Both the position numbers and the translations under genes were made by a program. Shown here one piece after another: positions 37,425 through 46,533 of a DNA stretch of 64,000 nt (positions within the stretch are counted from its first letter, which is position 1; every line of letters starts with the position of its first letter). The DNA is taken from contig JAHHII010000003.1 in the NCBI GenBank assembly GCA_019358855.1, forward strand, positions 186,001 to 250,000, written 5' to 3'. Source of the stretch: Timaviella obliquedivisa GSE-PSE-MK23-08B. Lineage in GTDB: Bacteria > Cyanobacteriota > Cyanobacteriia > Elainellales > Elainellaceae. A model generated the notes under the pieces. That model was not told the origin of the DNA, ran no database searches, and saw nothing but the letters and a program-made list of their open reading frames with translations.

Positions 37425-38423
37425 CTATTCTGACTCCAATTCTACTACTGCTGCCGAACCTAAGTCTGGGGTCTTCTCAAACTTTTGTAAAAGCTGTTCA
37501 CGCTGATTAATTAAATAGATGCTGATAAGCGTTAAACCAACGCCAAACCACTGCAACGGATCAAGGGTTTCTGACAAAAATAGGTTGCCAAATAAAAGCG
37601 CAAAGATGGGTGTTAGGAAGGTTAAAGAGCTTAAGCTAGTCAGGTTACCTGTAGCAGCAAAGAAAAAGAATAGAGCATAGGCGATCGCGCTGCCAAACAC
37701 TGTCGAATAAGTCAATGACATCCAATCTGTCCACTGCAAATGTATCCACTGTTCCGACTCCCAGAAACCCGACAAACCAAACAGCGGCAACCCGCCCAAA
37801 ATCATGTGCCAACCCGTCGCCACCACCGGATCAACATAGCGACAGACATACCGCACCATCACAGTGCCCACCGCCATCGACAACGCCGCCAACAGCATTA
37901 ACCACTGCCCGTTTTGTAGCAATTGCTCTAGAAAATCAACGCTAACCGCGCTGCCTCCATGCAACATTCCTGCAATTAAGTCCTGCGGCAATCCTAATAG
38001 GCTAATTCCCAACACGCCAAACGCCAAGCCCAGCCAGCCCCACAGCCCCACTTGTTCGCCAAACAAAAACCGCGCCATCAACGCCACCGCCAACGGCTGC
38101 GAGTCAATCATCACCGAGCCTAAACCCGCCCCAGTTCGCTGCAATCCTTCTGCCAAGAAGCCCTGGAACAAGGTGCCATCGACTAATGCAAATAGCGCAA
38201 TCCACAGCCAAGCCATCCAGGTTTTGGGCTGAGGCTTGCCCATATACCGGGCAGCACCTAAAATCAGCACCCCTGCCGGAACGAGACGAACGCCTGCCAT
38301 GAATAGAGGCGTAGTGTGGTCAATGGTGCCTTTCATTGCCACCATTGCAGTGCCCCACAGGAAGAAGGGCGCAATCAGTAAAAGTGGATTAATAGTTTTA
38401 GATTCGGTAGCGTTGAGCAGCAT
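37425..38423 (-). CDS. EamA/DMT-family transporter
   Basis: A 332-residue permease with ten hydrophobic helices in two EamA repeats (about 13-145 and 172-312) and GGLPLFGLSGF, LSSLTFLTPIFALLFG typical of the drug/metabolite transporter superfamily. Inner-membrane export of amino acids or metabolites is likely; the substrate is unknown. Confidence 0.85.
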   Translation of the reverse strand: MLLNATESKTINPLLLIAPFFLWGTAMVAMKGTIDHTTPLFMAGVRLVPAGVLILGAARYMGKPQPKTWMAWLWIALFALVDGTLFQGFLAEGLQRTGAGLGSVMIDSQPLAVALMARFLFGEQVGLWGWLGLAFGVLGISLLGLPQDLIAGMLHGGSAVSVDFLEQLLQNGQWLMLLAALSMAVGTVMVRYVCRYVDPVVATGWHMILGGLPLFGLSGFWESEQWIHLQWTDWMSLTYSTVFGSAIAYALFFFFAATGNLTSLSSLTFLTPIFALLFGNLFLSETLDPLQWFGVGLTLISIYLINQREQLLQKFEKTPDLGSAAVVELESE

Positions 38424-38699
38424 GGGGGCGATCGCAAGACAATGTTCCCCTTTATATTAATCGGTTCTTATAGTTATGTTAAGCGATCGCCATCTAGAGA
38501 ATGGAGAGGCGGAGATTGGCGATCGCGCTTGACAGACTCGGACAATGAGCGGATTAGGGGGAAACGTCCTAAGATACTCACAGTATTTGAGCCAGATTCT
38601 ATTGAGCTAAATTCACTATGAGCGATCGCCCCTACGTTTTAATCTACCGAGCCATCGGACGATAAGCTTCAAGAAGATGTAGAAAAACTGTTGCCCTGA

Positions 38700-38798
38700 C
38701 TACGAACGATCGAAACCTCGATCCCCACCCCGCCCCTTGATGGTGAAACATTCATCAGTCATTTTCTGGAACGGTTCCAGCAATCACATCAGGCATAA
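38700..38798 (+). pseudogene. C-terminal remnant of a ParD-family antitoxin gene
   Basis: The frame reads ...IETSIPTPPLDGETFISHFLERFQQSHQA and stops. This matches the end of ParD-type antitoxins and the second remnant at 40688-40944 (GETFINRILERFQQLHQA). An in-frame TGA lies just upstream and no start or DNA-binding domain remains. The rest of the 388-bp spacer 38424-38811 shows no gene. Confidence 0.6.
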
Positions 38799-38811
38799 GT
38801 CACTATCCGCT

Positions 38812-39054
38812 TCAGCAACTTTTGCTCATTACAGAAGCAAACTCCTCAAATTGACTTGGAAAAAGAATGACGTTTTCATAGGCAAATCCCCCCACTAGAC
38901 TGTCATCTGGAATAGCAAGATCAACGGCATAGCATTCTGGGTTCTGGTAACACTCCACGATCGCGCCCAATGTCCCACTTGCAATAATGCGACTCGTAAA
39001 CTCGCTTTGGATCTCTTCAAGAGTTTCAATTTTTTGATTAAGCTGATATTTCAC
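38812..39054 (-). CDS. Small protein, DUF4926-like, possible immunity or antitoxin
   Basis: An 80-residue acidic protein of SH3-like appearance (GTLGAIVECYQNPECYAVDLAIPD...), resembling DUF4926 proteins. It lies 10 bp downstream of the DUF6883-like gene on the same strand. In genomes the two families often occur together; a neutralising role is inferred from that pairing and not shown by sequence. Confidence 0.6.
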   Translation of the reverse strand: MKYQLNQKIETLEEIQSEFTSRIIASGTLGAIVECYQNPECYAVDLAIPDDSLVGGFAYENVILFPSQFEEFASVMSKSC

Positions 39055-39064
39055 AGGAGTCTCC

Positions 39065-39526
39065 TCATAAACGATGAACTTCTAACCAGTTTGTAATCAG
39101 TCGAGGGATAGTGCGATCGAGATCAACTTGCCAAATAGTGACCAAAGTACCCATTTTACCAATAGGAGATCGAATAAAGGTTTTAACTTCAAATCGGCAG
39201 CCATGAAGAGTAGGCTTGCCCGCTATGGCAGACGCACTAGGTAGGTTTCGGCGGAGTTGATCGATAATCTGTTGTGCTGCGGCTTGTCGATTCTCTAGAT
39301 CTTTCACATCATATCCAATTTCCTCAAAAGCTTGCCACTTACCCAGATTACGTGGATTATCTGGATTCATCGAGTATTGGTCAAATTTTGCAGGGTCGAT
39401 CTCAGCTTGGAGAGCAGATGGAAGAGGATCTCCCTTTTGCCAGAAGTTGTCAGGACTGGGTTGAGAGCTTGGGTTTGAGTTTTCGCTCATAATAACGTAA
39501 TGCGATCGCATCCCATTATCTATCAA
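39065..39526 (-). CDS. DUF6883-like protein, possible toxin partner
   Basis: Up to 153 residues. The core has IDPAKFDQYSMNPDNPRNLGKWQAFEEIGYD and a C-terminal strand-rich part (CRFEVKTFIRSPIGKMGTLVTIWQVD), the layout I associate with DUF6883, a domain also found at the ends of polymorphic toxins. The start is uncertain: ATGs at 39526, 39511 and 39490 are possible, and the last (MSENSNPSS) gives 141 residues. A HIP1 octamer overlaps the upstream region. It forms a two-gene unit with the DUF4926-like gene. Confidence 0.6.
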   Translation of the reverse strand: MIDNGMRSHYVIMSENSNPSSQPSPDNFWQKGDPLPSALQAEIDPAKFDQYSMNPDNPRNLGKWQAFEEIGYDVKDLENRQAAAQQIIDQLRRNLPSASAIAGKPTLHGCRFEVKTFIRSPIGKMGTLVTIWQVDLDRTIPRLITNWLEVHRL

Positions 39527-39543
39527 TCAGGACTTTTCACATC

Positions 39544-39729
39544 ATGGCACCGAACGTTTTTATTCCTCACACTCCAGCCGAATATGAGCAACTGGTAGAG
39601 CTGCTCGATCGCCTCATCGACCAAGTGGGTGAAGATGAAACCCATCCTCTTGCCTCATTAATGGAAGTTTTCGGAGTTTTAATTGAAAACTACGAAACAG
39701 AAAATGTGCCTGAATTAAAAGCGTTTTAG
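39544..39729 (+). CDS. HigA-antitoxin-like short protein
   Basis: A 61-residue helical protein (HTPAEYEQLVELLDRLIDQ ... LASLMEVFGVLIENYE). The segment ending in LIENYE is typical of the N-terminal part of cyanobacterial HigA-type antitoxins, which normally continue into a helix-turn-helix domain. That domain is absent here, so the gene is probably a truncated relic or a stand-alone dimerisation module. Divergent from the DUF6883-like gene (17 bp). Confidence 0.45.
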   Translation: MAPNVFIPHTPAEYEQLVELLDRLIDQVGEDETHPLASLMEVFGVLIENYETENVPELKAF

Positions 39730-39735
39730 CCTAGA

Positions 39736-39963
39736 TTAAGAAGCGAAGCTAGGTAGGGTGATCAATCCGTTTTTAATCCAGCGCGTCAACTGCCGACTTA
39801 ACCGGAGCAATTCCTCTGCTAAAGCGAGATCAATATCATTCTGCATTGTGTTCAGAGTGGTAATAATCCATTCAGTAAAATGTTGGCACTCCTCCATCAC
39901 CGCGATCGCTTGTCTCATACAAATCTCATGAATCAGGTCATCCCAAGTTGATCCTTCTGGCAA
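39736..39963 (-). CDS. Short hypothetical, start of antitoxin type then diverged
   Basis: A 75-codon frame beginning at a TTG. LPEGSTWDDLIHEICMRQAI resembles the N-terminus of small cyanobacterial antitoxins that accompany RelE/ParE toxins. The frame extends upstream without an ATG, and the second half does not look like that family. Probably a degraded antitoxin gene. No toxin gene is beside it. Confidence 0.35.
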   Translation of the reverse strand: MPEGSTWDDLIHEICMRQAIAVMEECQHFTEWIITTLNTMQNDIDLALAEELLRLSRQLTRWIKNGLITLPSFAS

Positions 39964-40161
39964 TTTAGCAGTGCCAACATTTACTCTAAAATGCTTGTGT
40001 TAATCCTGCCTTTGCCCTTATGCTAATCAACACTGGTTTTGATGCCAGTAAACAGGCTTAAGGTGAGGACGCTGGCTAGAAGTGGTGCAAACACAACTAA
40101 CCAGCTAACCTGACTTTCTGATAGGAGCAGAAGCCTAGGCTGTGACGATCTTATCGTTTCA

Positions 40162-40234
40162 CCTCGCTAATGTTACAAAGTGGTTTAGGAATGCCACGCC
40201 TTAAGCTTTTCATCTCAACCCAACATTAGCGAGG
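40162..40234 (+). promoter_or_regulatory. 13-bp inverted repeat that would hide a ribosome-binding site
   Basis: CCTCGCTAATGTT (40162-40174) is the exact complement of AACATTAGCGAGG (40222-40234). The right arm contains the GAGG Shine-Dalgarno sequence, 7 nt before the ATG at 40242. In RNA the 13-bp helix (47-nt loop) would block initiation. The 278-bp spacer upstream (39964-40239) has no other gene I can support. Confidence 0.7.
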
Positions 40235-40241
40235 AAATAGC

Positions 40242-40466
40242 ATGAGTACAGAGTTCAATGAACTGCTGCCCGTTCCGCACGGCGACAAAGCGCAGGTGTG
40301 GATAGTCGGGACACGAGAGCAGGTAACGCACTTGATCAATGAGTTTTATGTGAAGAAGATAGCGAGCGACCCTTGCGGTATCTGCGGAGCAGCGCGCGTC
40401 AGTTTCACGCCCATCATTCCGGCTCCGTTTGCCAGTGGCAAGTACATGAGCGTCTTGGTGCGCTAG
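40242..40466 (+). CDS. Small hypothetical protein behind a leader hairpin
   Basis: A 74-residue protein (MSTEFNELLPVPHGDKAQVW...) with VWIVGTREQVTHLINEFYV, a CGIC pair and a hydrophobic end. It looks like a compact alpha/beta fold; I have a vague memory of similar cyanobacterial proteins but no name. The start has GAGG 7 nt upstream, which lies within an inverted repeat. Followed by a tandem-repeat tract. Coding bias and the ribosome site support a real gene. Confidence 0.6.
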   Translation: MSTEFNELLPVPHGDKAQVWIVGTREQVTHLINEFYVKKIASDPCGICGAARVSFTPIIPAPFASGKYMSVLVR

Positions 40467-40509
40467 ACAGAACATCAGGGGCTACGTGTAATCTATGCTG
40501 TAGCCCTTG

Positions 40510-40690
40510 CAATGCGATTGTAAGCTGATGCAATGCCATTGTGACTGGTCAACATTCAATTGCGACCTCTACAATGCCATTGTCACCTTACACACTGCCA
40601 TTGTGCTTCTTGCAATACGATTGTAAGTTGATGCAATGTGATCGTGAGTTCTACAATGCGATCGCAACCCGACACAATGCAATGTGACTC
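40510..40690. repeat. Nine direct repeats at 20-21 bp spacing
   Basis: Units based on CAATGCNATTGTNA begin at about 40510, 40531, 40552, 40572, 40593, 40613, 40634, 40654 and 40675. Units differ from one another at 1-4 positions, and the constant phase is about two DNA helical turns. The last unit runs into the ParD remnant and has replaced its start. Too short and uniform in spacing to be CRISPR; no cas genes. Confidence 0.8.
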
Positions 40691-40944
40691 ATTCAGACCA
40701 AGCTTCAGACTGGAAAATATCATTCTGCCCAAGAAGTACTTGAAATTGCCCTGCGGCTGTTAGATAAATGCGATCGCGCTGATGCTGAATGGGTGGAAGA
40801 AGTGCGAGAAAAAATTAATGGGGCGATCGAAATATCAACCCATACGTCGACCATTGATGTGAAACGTTTATCAACCGTATTCTGGAACGGTTCCAGCAAC
40901 TCCATCAGGCATGGGTCGCTACGTCATCAAGCGATCGCCGCTAA
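40688..40944 (+). pseudogene. ParD-family antitoxin pseudogene
   Basis: Reads LIQTKLQTGKYHSAQEVLEI and on through LRLLDKCDRADAEWVEEVRE, the ParD ribbon-helix-helix and linker, but without its first 10-11 residues (an in-frame TGA at 40685 and the repeat tract stand there). After D at 40856-40858 one base is missing: the intact relative has GATGGTGAAAC, here GATGTGAAAC. In the next frame it continues GETFINRILERFQQLHQAWV to a stop at 40942. No ParE toxin remains. Confidence 0.7.
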
Positions 40945-41165
40945 TGCACCTCGAACAATGCTCTCTGCAATCCCGACTGACGGATGATGGATTGCAACGT
41001 ACCAATCCGAATCTCTGAATAATTGGGTACAGGCACAGTAATCGTTGAATCTTCCGTTCGCTTTTGCATGATGATGTGGCTCCCACGCTGCCGCACTAGA
41101 ACAAAATTATTCTGCTCAAGAATGGAACAAACTTGCTGGGCAGACAAAACTCGCAGCCTACCCAA
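40941..41165 (-). CDS. hicA: HicA-type mRNA interferase toxin
   Basis: A 74-residue protein of the HicA double-stranded RNA-binding-like fold: LSAQQVCSILEQNNFVLVRQ followed by GSHIIM with catalytic H30, then TVPVPNYSEIRIGTLQSIIRQSGL. HicA cleaves mRNA and is held by HicB. It is the second gene of the pair and overlaps hicB by 8 bp. Its end overlaps the stop of the convergent ParD remnant. Confidence 0.88.
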   Translation of the reverse strand: MGRLRVLSAQQVCSILEQNNFVLVRQRGSHIIMQKRTEDSTITVPVPNYSEIRIGTLQSIIRQSGLQRALFEVH

Positions 41166-41382
41166 CGTTCACCTCAAGGTTAGTCACAAACACTTCGCCA
41201 TGTAATCTATTTTTTACTTCAGTGCTGTCAGCCGTTTCAAAAAATAATTCAAGCGCTTCGATCAAATTTTTTCGCGCATCTTCAACTGTCTCTCCCTGAC
41301 TAGCAATATCAAGCTGCGGACAGAACGAAACATATCCGTTTCCTTCGCGTTCGATAATTGCAGTGAACTGCTGACTACGCAT
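41158..41382 (-). CDS. hicB: HicB-type antitoxin
   Basis: About 74 residues with the HicB partial RNase H-like fold: FTAIIEREGNGYVSFCPQLDIASQGETVEDARKNL continuing into an EALELFF helix. The ATG at 41382 has AGGTAGG 8 nt upstream and is preferred to a GTG three codons earlier. No C-terminal DNA-binding domain is visible in this short form. hicB comes first, which is the less common order; the pair looks intact. Confidence 0.88.
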   Translation of the reverse strand: MRSQQFTAIIEREGNGYVSFCPQLDIASQGETVEDARKNLIEALELFFETADSTEVKNRLHGEVFVTNLEVNVG

Positions 41383-41495
41383 TTTTAACACCTACCTACT
41401 CATACGTTGATTAGCCGACCTAAAGCGATCAAATTTGGTACAGGACGTGAAATAGAATATTCTCTACAATGCTTGGATTACATCATCTGGTTCCG

Positions 41496-41891
41496 TCATT
41501 GTCCAGGCTTTTTAAGCTGAATTAATTCCACTTTGTAACCATCCGGGTCTTCCACAAACGCAATTACTGTTGAGCCATGTTTCATTGGGCCAGGATCGCG
41601 GGTTATCTTGCCACCCTGAACGCGAATCATCGCACAGGTGCCGTAAATATCATCCACTCCCAAGGCAATATGTCCGTAAGCATTGCCCAAATCGTATTTT
41701 TCTACACCCCAGTTATAAGTCAACTCAATCACAGCATTATCCGACTCATCGCCATAGCCCACAAATGCCAGCGTAAACTCGCCAGCCGGATATTCTTTTT
41801 GGCGCAACAGCTTCATGCCCAGCACCTCACAGTAGAACTTAAGAGACTGGTCTAAGTCACCAACTCGCAACATTGTGTGCAGTAATCGCAT
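41496..41891 (-). CDS. gloA: Lactoylglutathione lyase (glyoxalase I)
   Basis: Converts the methylglyoxal-glutathione hemithioacetal to S-lactoylglutathione. The 131-residue vicinal-oxygen-chelate protein has metal ligands H5 (LLHTMLRV), E in [12 protein letters not shown] in [10 protein letters not shown] and E in GYKVELIQ. Length and motifs are standard. Divergent from eno. Confidence 0.95.
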   Translation of the reverse strand: MRLLHTMLRVGDLDQSLKFYCEVLGMKLLRQKEYPAGEFTLAFVGYGDESDNAVIELTYNWGVEKYDLGNAYGHIALGVDDIYGTCAMIRVQGGKITRDPGPMKHGSTVIAFVEDPDGYKVELIQLKKPGQ

Positions 41892-41928
41892 CGTGTGATT
41901 CTCCAGTTTTACCCTTCTAATGATATAA

Positions 41929-43278
<1,350 letters not shown>

Positions 43279-43319
43279 ATCGAAAGTCCAAGGTTTTCCA
43301 GGCTCTCATCCAGGCGCTC

Positions 43320-44207
43320 ATGAACGGTTTTCTCAATCTGAATAAGCCCTTCGGACTCACCTCCCACGACTGCGTGGCACGGGTACGAAGGTTGCTACAC
43401 CTTAAACGAGTGGGGCACGGCGGCACGCTTGATCCAGCGGCGATCGGGGTTTTGCCGATCGCTGTCGGTCGGGCAACTCGCCTGCTGCAATATCTGTCGC
43501 ACGATAAGGCATATCGGGCGACGGTGCGGTTTGGGGTGCGAACGGCAACGGATGACATGGCGGGAGAAGTGCTGGCGGCTGATCCCTGCCCGCATTTGAC
43601 CTTGCCCGAAGTGCAGAAGTTTCGGCCCCAGTTTCTCGGTAAAATCCAGCAAATTCCGCCCAGCTACAGCGCCATTCAAGTCGGCGGTAAGCGGCTGTAT
43701 GAGTTGGCGCGCGCCGGAGAAGCGGTGGAGGCTCCGGTACGAACGGTGGAGATTTTTGATATTGAGATACTGGACTGGCGATCGGGAGATTATCCAGAGT
43801 TAGACGTAGCGATCGCGTGTGGTACAGGTACGTATATTCGGGCGATCGCGCGGGATTGGGGCGATATGCTGGGCTTGGGCGGTACGCTGTCGGCATTAGA
43901 GCGGACTCTTAGCAGTGGGTTTGCTCTGCCCCATAGTTTGACATTAGAAAGTTTGGCTGAGCAAATAGAAATGGGAACGTTTGAGGCGATCGCGCCTGAC
44001 CTGGCATTGCAACATATCCCGCAATTAACTCTGGGGGCAGAAGTTTCAAAACGCTGGTGCCAGGGTCAAAAGATTGCAAGTGATGGCTCCATTAATCTAG
44101 GCTTCTACCAAGTTCGTCATGAAGACGGAAATTTTCTGGGAATTGGGGAACAGGTTGAAGCTGGGGAAGAACTTTTACTAATTCCTAAAATGGTATGGGC
44201 GGAATAA
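43320..44207 (+). CDS. truB: tRNA pseudouridine(55) synthase TruB
   Basis: Isomerises U55 in the T-loop of tRNAs. The 295-residue protein has NKPFGLTSHD, the catalytic Asp in GHGGTLDPAAIGVLPI, and YRATVRFG; the C-terminal part carries a short PUA-like region. It begins 41 bp after eno, same strand, so partial co-transcription is likely. The spacer after it (44208-44444) has no gene but contains a stray copy of the 40.5-kb repeat unit at 44390-44407. Confidence 0.95.
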   Translation: MNGFLNLNKPFGLTSHDCVARVRRLLHLKRVGHGGTLDPAAIGVLPIAVGRATRLLQYLSHDKAYRATVRFGVRTATDDMAGEVLAADPCPHLTLPEVQKFRPQFLGKIQQIPPSYSAIQVGGKRLYELARAGEAVEAPVRTVEIFDIEILDWRSGDYPELDVAIACGTGTYIRAIARDWGDMLGLGGTLSALERTLSSGFALPHSLTLESLAEQIEMGTFEAIAPDLALQHIPQLTLGAEVSKRWCQGQKIASDGSINLGFYQVRHEDGNFLGIGEQVEAGEELLLIPKMVWAE

Positions 44208-44444
44208 GGCACTGCTTTCTCCGCGCCTGCCACTGCGCTGACTGCGCATCCAACATCGCTGATGCAACAGACCCAACAGTTCGCCTTCGTTCTTAACTCC
44301 AAGGCAACTCTGCACCTTAATGCCTTGATGGGTTCCTTGATAGATGAAGCCTAATCCCATGCTGTGCATCAATGGCTGTCGTAACCCTCGCAATGACAAT
44401 GTCACCTCAGTCACTCCAGCAAATTCTTTAGCAATAGCACAAAT

Positions 44445-45011
44445 TCAGGCAATACCTCTTCCCCAGAAAGCGTCGTAGGGGGCTGTCAGTACCTCAACGG
44501 GTTTGCCGAGGCGATAAATTTCCACTTGCTGATCTTGAGGATTGAGTATCCACCCCAAACGCACCCCATTAGCGATATATTCCTGCATTTTCTGCTGCGC
44601 TTCCTCCAGATCATCAGTACGAGAACAGAGTTCTACTACAAAATCAGGAGCTATAGGGGGAAAGCGTTCCTTTTCTCTGGCAGTGAGGGTTTCCCAGCGA
44701 TCGCGCCTTATCCAGGCGGCATCAGGAGCGCGGGTTGCGCCATTGGGCAATTTAAATGCAGTAGACGAGTCAAATCCTAAGCCTGTTCCGTCTTCCTCAA
44801 CCCACAACCAAAGCTGTCCTAAAAGACTAAAATTACGATTCCCTGTCTCTCCCCCAGTTGGCGGCATAATAATTAGTTCTCCCTTTGCTGTTTGCTCAAA
44901 CTGGAGTGCTGTTTGCTCAAACTGGAGGTCTGGATTGTTCCGACAAAGTTCGTAAAACTGATCATCGGTGAGATCAATAGTCGGTTTCAAGCTCACAGTT
45001 AAGGCAGTCAT
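44445..45011 (-). CDS. Uma2-family (DUF820) putative endonuclease
   Basis: A 188-residue PD-(D/E)XK-fold protein of the family greatly expanded in cyanobacteria. Core features: LTDDQFYELCRNNPDLQFE, IIMPPTGGETGNRN, APDAAWIRRDRW and DFVVELCSRTDDL (acidic residues of the active site), GWILNPQDQQVEIYR. A 21-bp tandem duplication gives LQFEQTALQFEQTA near residues 30-43. Biological role unknown. Singleton. Confidence 0.85.
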   Translation of the reverse strand: MTALTVSLKPTIDLTDDQFYELCRNNPDLQFEQTALQFEQTAKGELIIMPPTGGETGNRNFSLLGQLWLWVEEDGTGLGFDSSTAFKLPNGATRAPDAAWIRRDRWETLTAREKERFPPIAPDFVVELCSRTDDLEEAQQKMQEYIANGVRLGWILNPQDQQVEIYRLGKPVEVLTAPYDAFWGRGIA

Positions 45012-45067
45012 ACCATGCCTCCAAAGGATATGTGGACAGCTTGATTTTATCGTTAGAAGCGAGAAGT

Positions 45068-46399
45068 TTAGTTATCGCTTGGACGGTTCGATCGCTCCCG
45101 CCTTACTCTTTCTACTCTCTCTAGCTGGCTAGATTCTGGCTGGCTAGATTCTGGAGGAGCCGCAATGCGAGTGAGCGAAACTCTGCCAGGACGATCGGCT
45201 GAACCAATGAGCATCGCTTGAAAAGCATCATCCCGATCGCCCAACGACTCATAAAAGAAAAAGGAGAAGCCTGAGAAACGGCGATCGCGGGCAGTTTGCA
45301 CCTGTTTCTGAATTTGGCTAATGTCAATGTTCATTACCCGCAGCCCCGTCAAAATGCCCACGCTTACCGGAATGCGCCGCCGAATACTGACCATTTCAGG
45401 GCGGTTAAAATCTGCTAGCTCATACAAATATCGGCTGAAATCATTGCGATAAACTTGCACAATTAGCTCATCAACAAACCCCAACCGTGCCCAGCTTGCC
45501 CAGTCTTGTAGGAACATCTCGTAAGAAAACTCCCTCGGATTGGGAGACACCGAAACGATGCAATTGGGCTTGCGTGTTTTGATTCCTGAGTAAATTGTCA
45601 GCATCAGATCAGTCACCTTGCTGGCACGCCACCGCATCCAAGCCTTATTTTTGGGATCAGCCGGTGGTGCTTTGCCTTGGTGTTCCTTTTTATAAAGCTC
45701 TATCGTGTAATCGTCGTAGCCCAACTCTACTGGCATGCCAAAGTGATCATCAAGCTGAACACCATCGACATCGTACTTTTGAACCACCTCAATCATCATG
45801 TCTCGAATAAAGTCCTGAACGTCTGGATGCGCAGGGTTAAGCCACACCATTTGCTTGCTGTGCATGGTGTAAATTTGGCTCCCGTCTTTGCGTTTGCCAA
45901 TCCAATTCGGGTGCTGTCTCACCAGTTCCGACTCTGCCGGAGCCATTAACCCAAATTCAAACCAGGGAATAACTGTCAAGTTTTTTTTGTGCCCTAGTTC
46001 GATCGCCTCCTTCAAAACGTCTCGTCCCTCCAATCTAGGGTCGGGGTCAAGCTTAATGCCCGTTACCCGTTCTGCAACTTCGCTCGGATAAAGGGTGTAG
46101 CCCTCATTCCACACCGTAGGATAAATAGTGTTGAACTTGAGGCTTTCGAGACGCTCAATACCTTGCTTAAGATTGCGTTTAGAAAATAAAACGTCGCTGT
46201 CTACGTCAGTAAGCCACACGCCTCTGAGTTCTGAGACTGGAAGATTTGAAGCCTCTTGAGCGATCGCCGCCAGTGGCAAGTGAACTATGAGAGCAACAGC
46301 TAGACCTGTGATCACGAGCATGAGCCGCCTTGAGATGCCTGTAAGGAAGCCTTCTCTGCCCCAAATCCCGATTCTTGATAAAGTTTTTTGACTCCCCAT
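45068..46399 (-). CDS. Exported GH10-like glycoside hydrolase (GHL10/DUF187)
   Basis: A 443-residue protein with a signal sequence (hydrophobic residues about 25-46, ending AIAQEAS) and a TIM-barrel catalytic domain of the GHL10 family: LRGVWLTDVDSDVLF, YPTVWNEGYTLYPS, WFEFGLMAP, WLNPAHPDVQDF, VDGVQLDDHFG (likely catalytic Asp), SVSPNPREF. These proteins are thought to act on cell-surface polysaccharides. The C-terminal tail contains a short duplicated PESSQ segment and is rich in Arg and Ser. Acts outside the cytoplasm. Confidence 0.85.
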   Translation of the reverse strand: MGSQKTLSRIGIWGREGFLTGISRRLMLVITGLAVALIVHLPLAAIAQEASNLPVSELRGVWLTDVDSDVLFSKRNLKQGIERLESLKFNTIYPTVWNEGYTLYPSEVAERVTGIKLDPDPRLEGRDVLKEAIELGHKKNLTVIPWFEFGLMAPAESELVRQHPNWIGKRKDGSQIYTMHSKQMVWLNPAHPDVQDFIRDMMIEVVQKYDVDGVQLDDHFGMPVELGYDDYTIELYKKEHQGKAPPADPKNKAWMRWRASKVTDLMLTIYSGIKTRKPNCIVSVSPNPREFSYEMFLQDWASWARLGFVDELIVQVYRNDFSRYLYELADFNRPEMVSIRRRIPVSVGILTGLRVMNIDISQIQKQVQTARDRRFSGFSFFFYESLGDRDDAFQAMLIGSADRPGRVSLTRIAAPPESSQPESSQLERVERVRRERSNRPSDN

Positions 46400-46533
46400 A
46401 CCTCAGACTGCCATGCCTCCCGAAATTCAAAAGCCAATGCTTTTATGTTCTTCGGCATAAGATATGTCATTTCTGAGCCATTTTTTTATTTTTTTATTCT
46501 ACAGCTTAGGTTTTAAAGTAGCCTTTAGTCCTC

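Noticed and set aside
40510-40690. CRISPR array
   Set aside because: Period of 20-21 bp is too short, units are imperfect, there are no spacers and no cas genes.
38424-41400. Prophage or integrative element
   Set aside because: No integrase, transposase, phage structural gene or flanking attachment repeat is visible; the patch is better explained by toxin-antitoxin turnover.
44178-44414. 78-codon minus-strand frame after truB
   Set aside because: Partly overlaps the truB 3' end in antisense and has no recognisable features.
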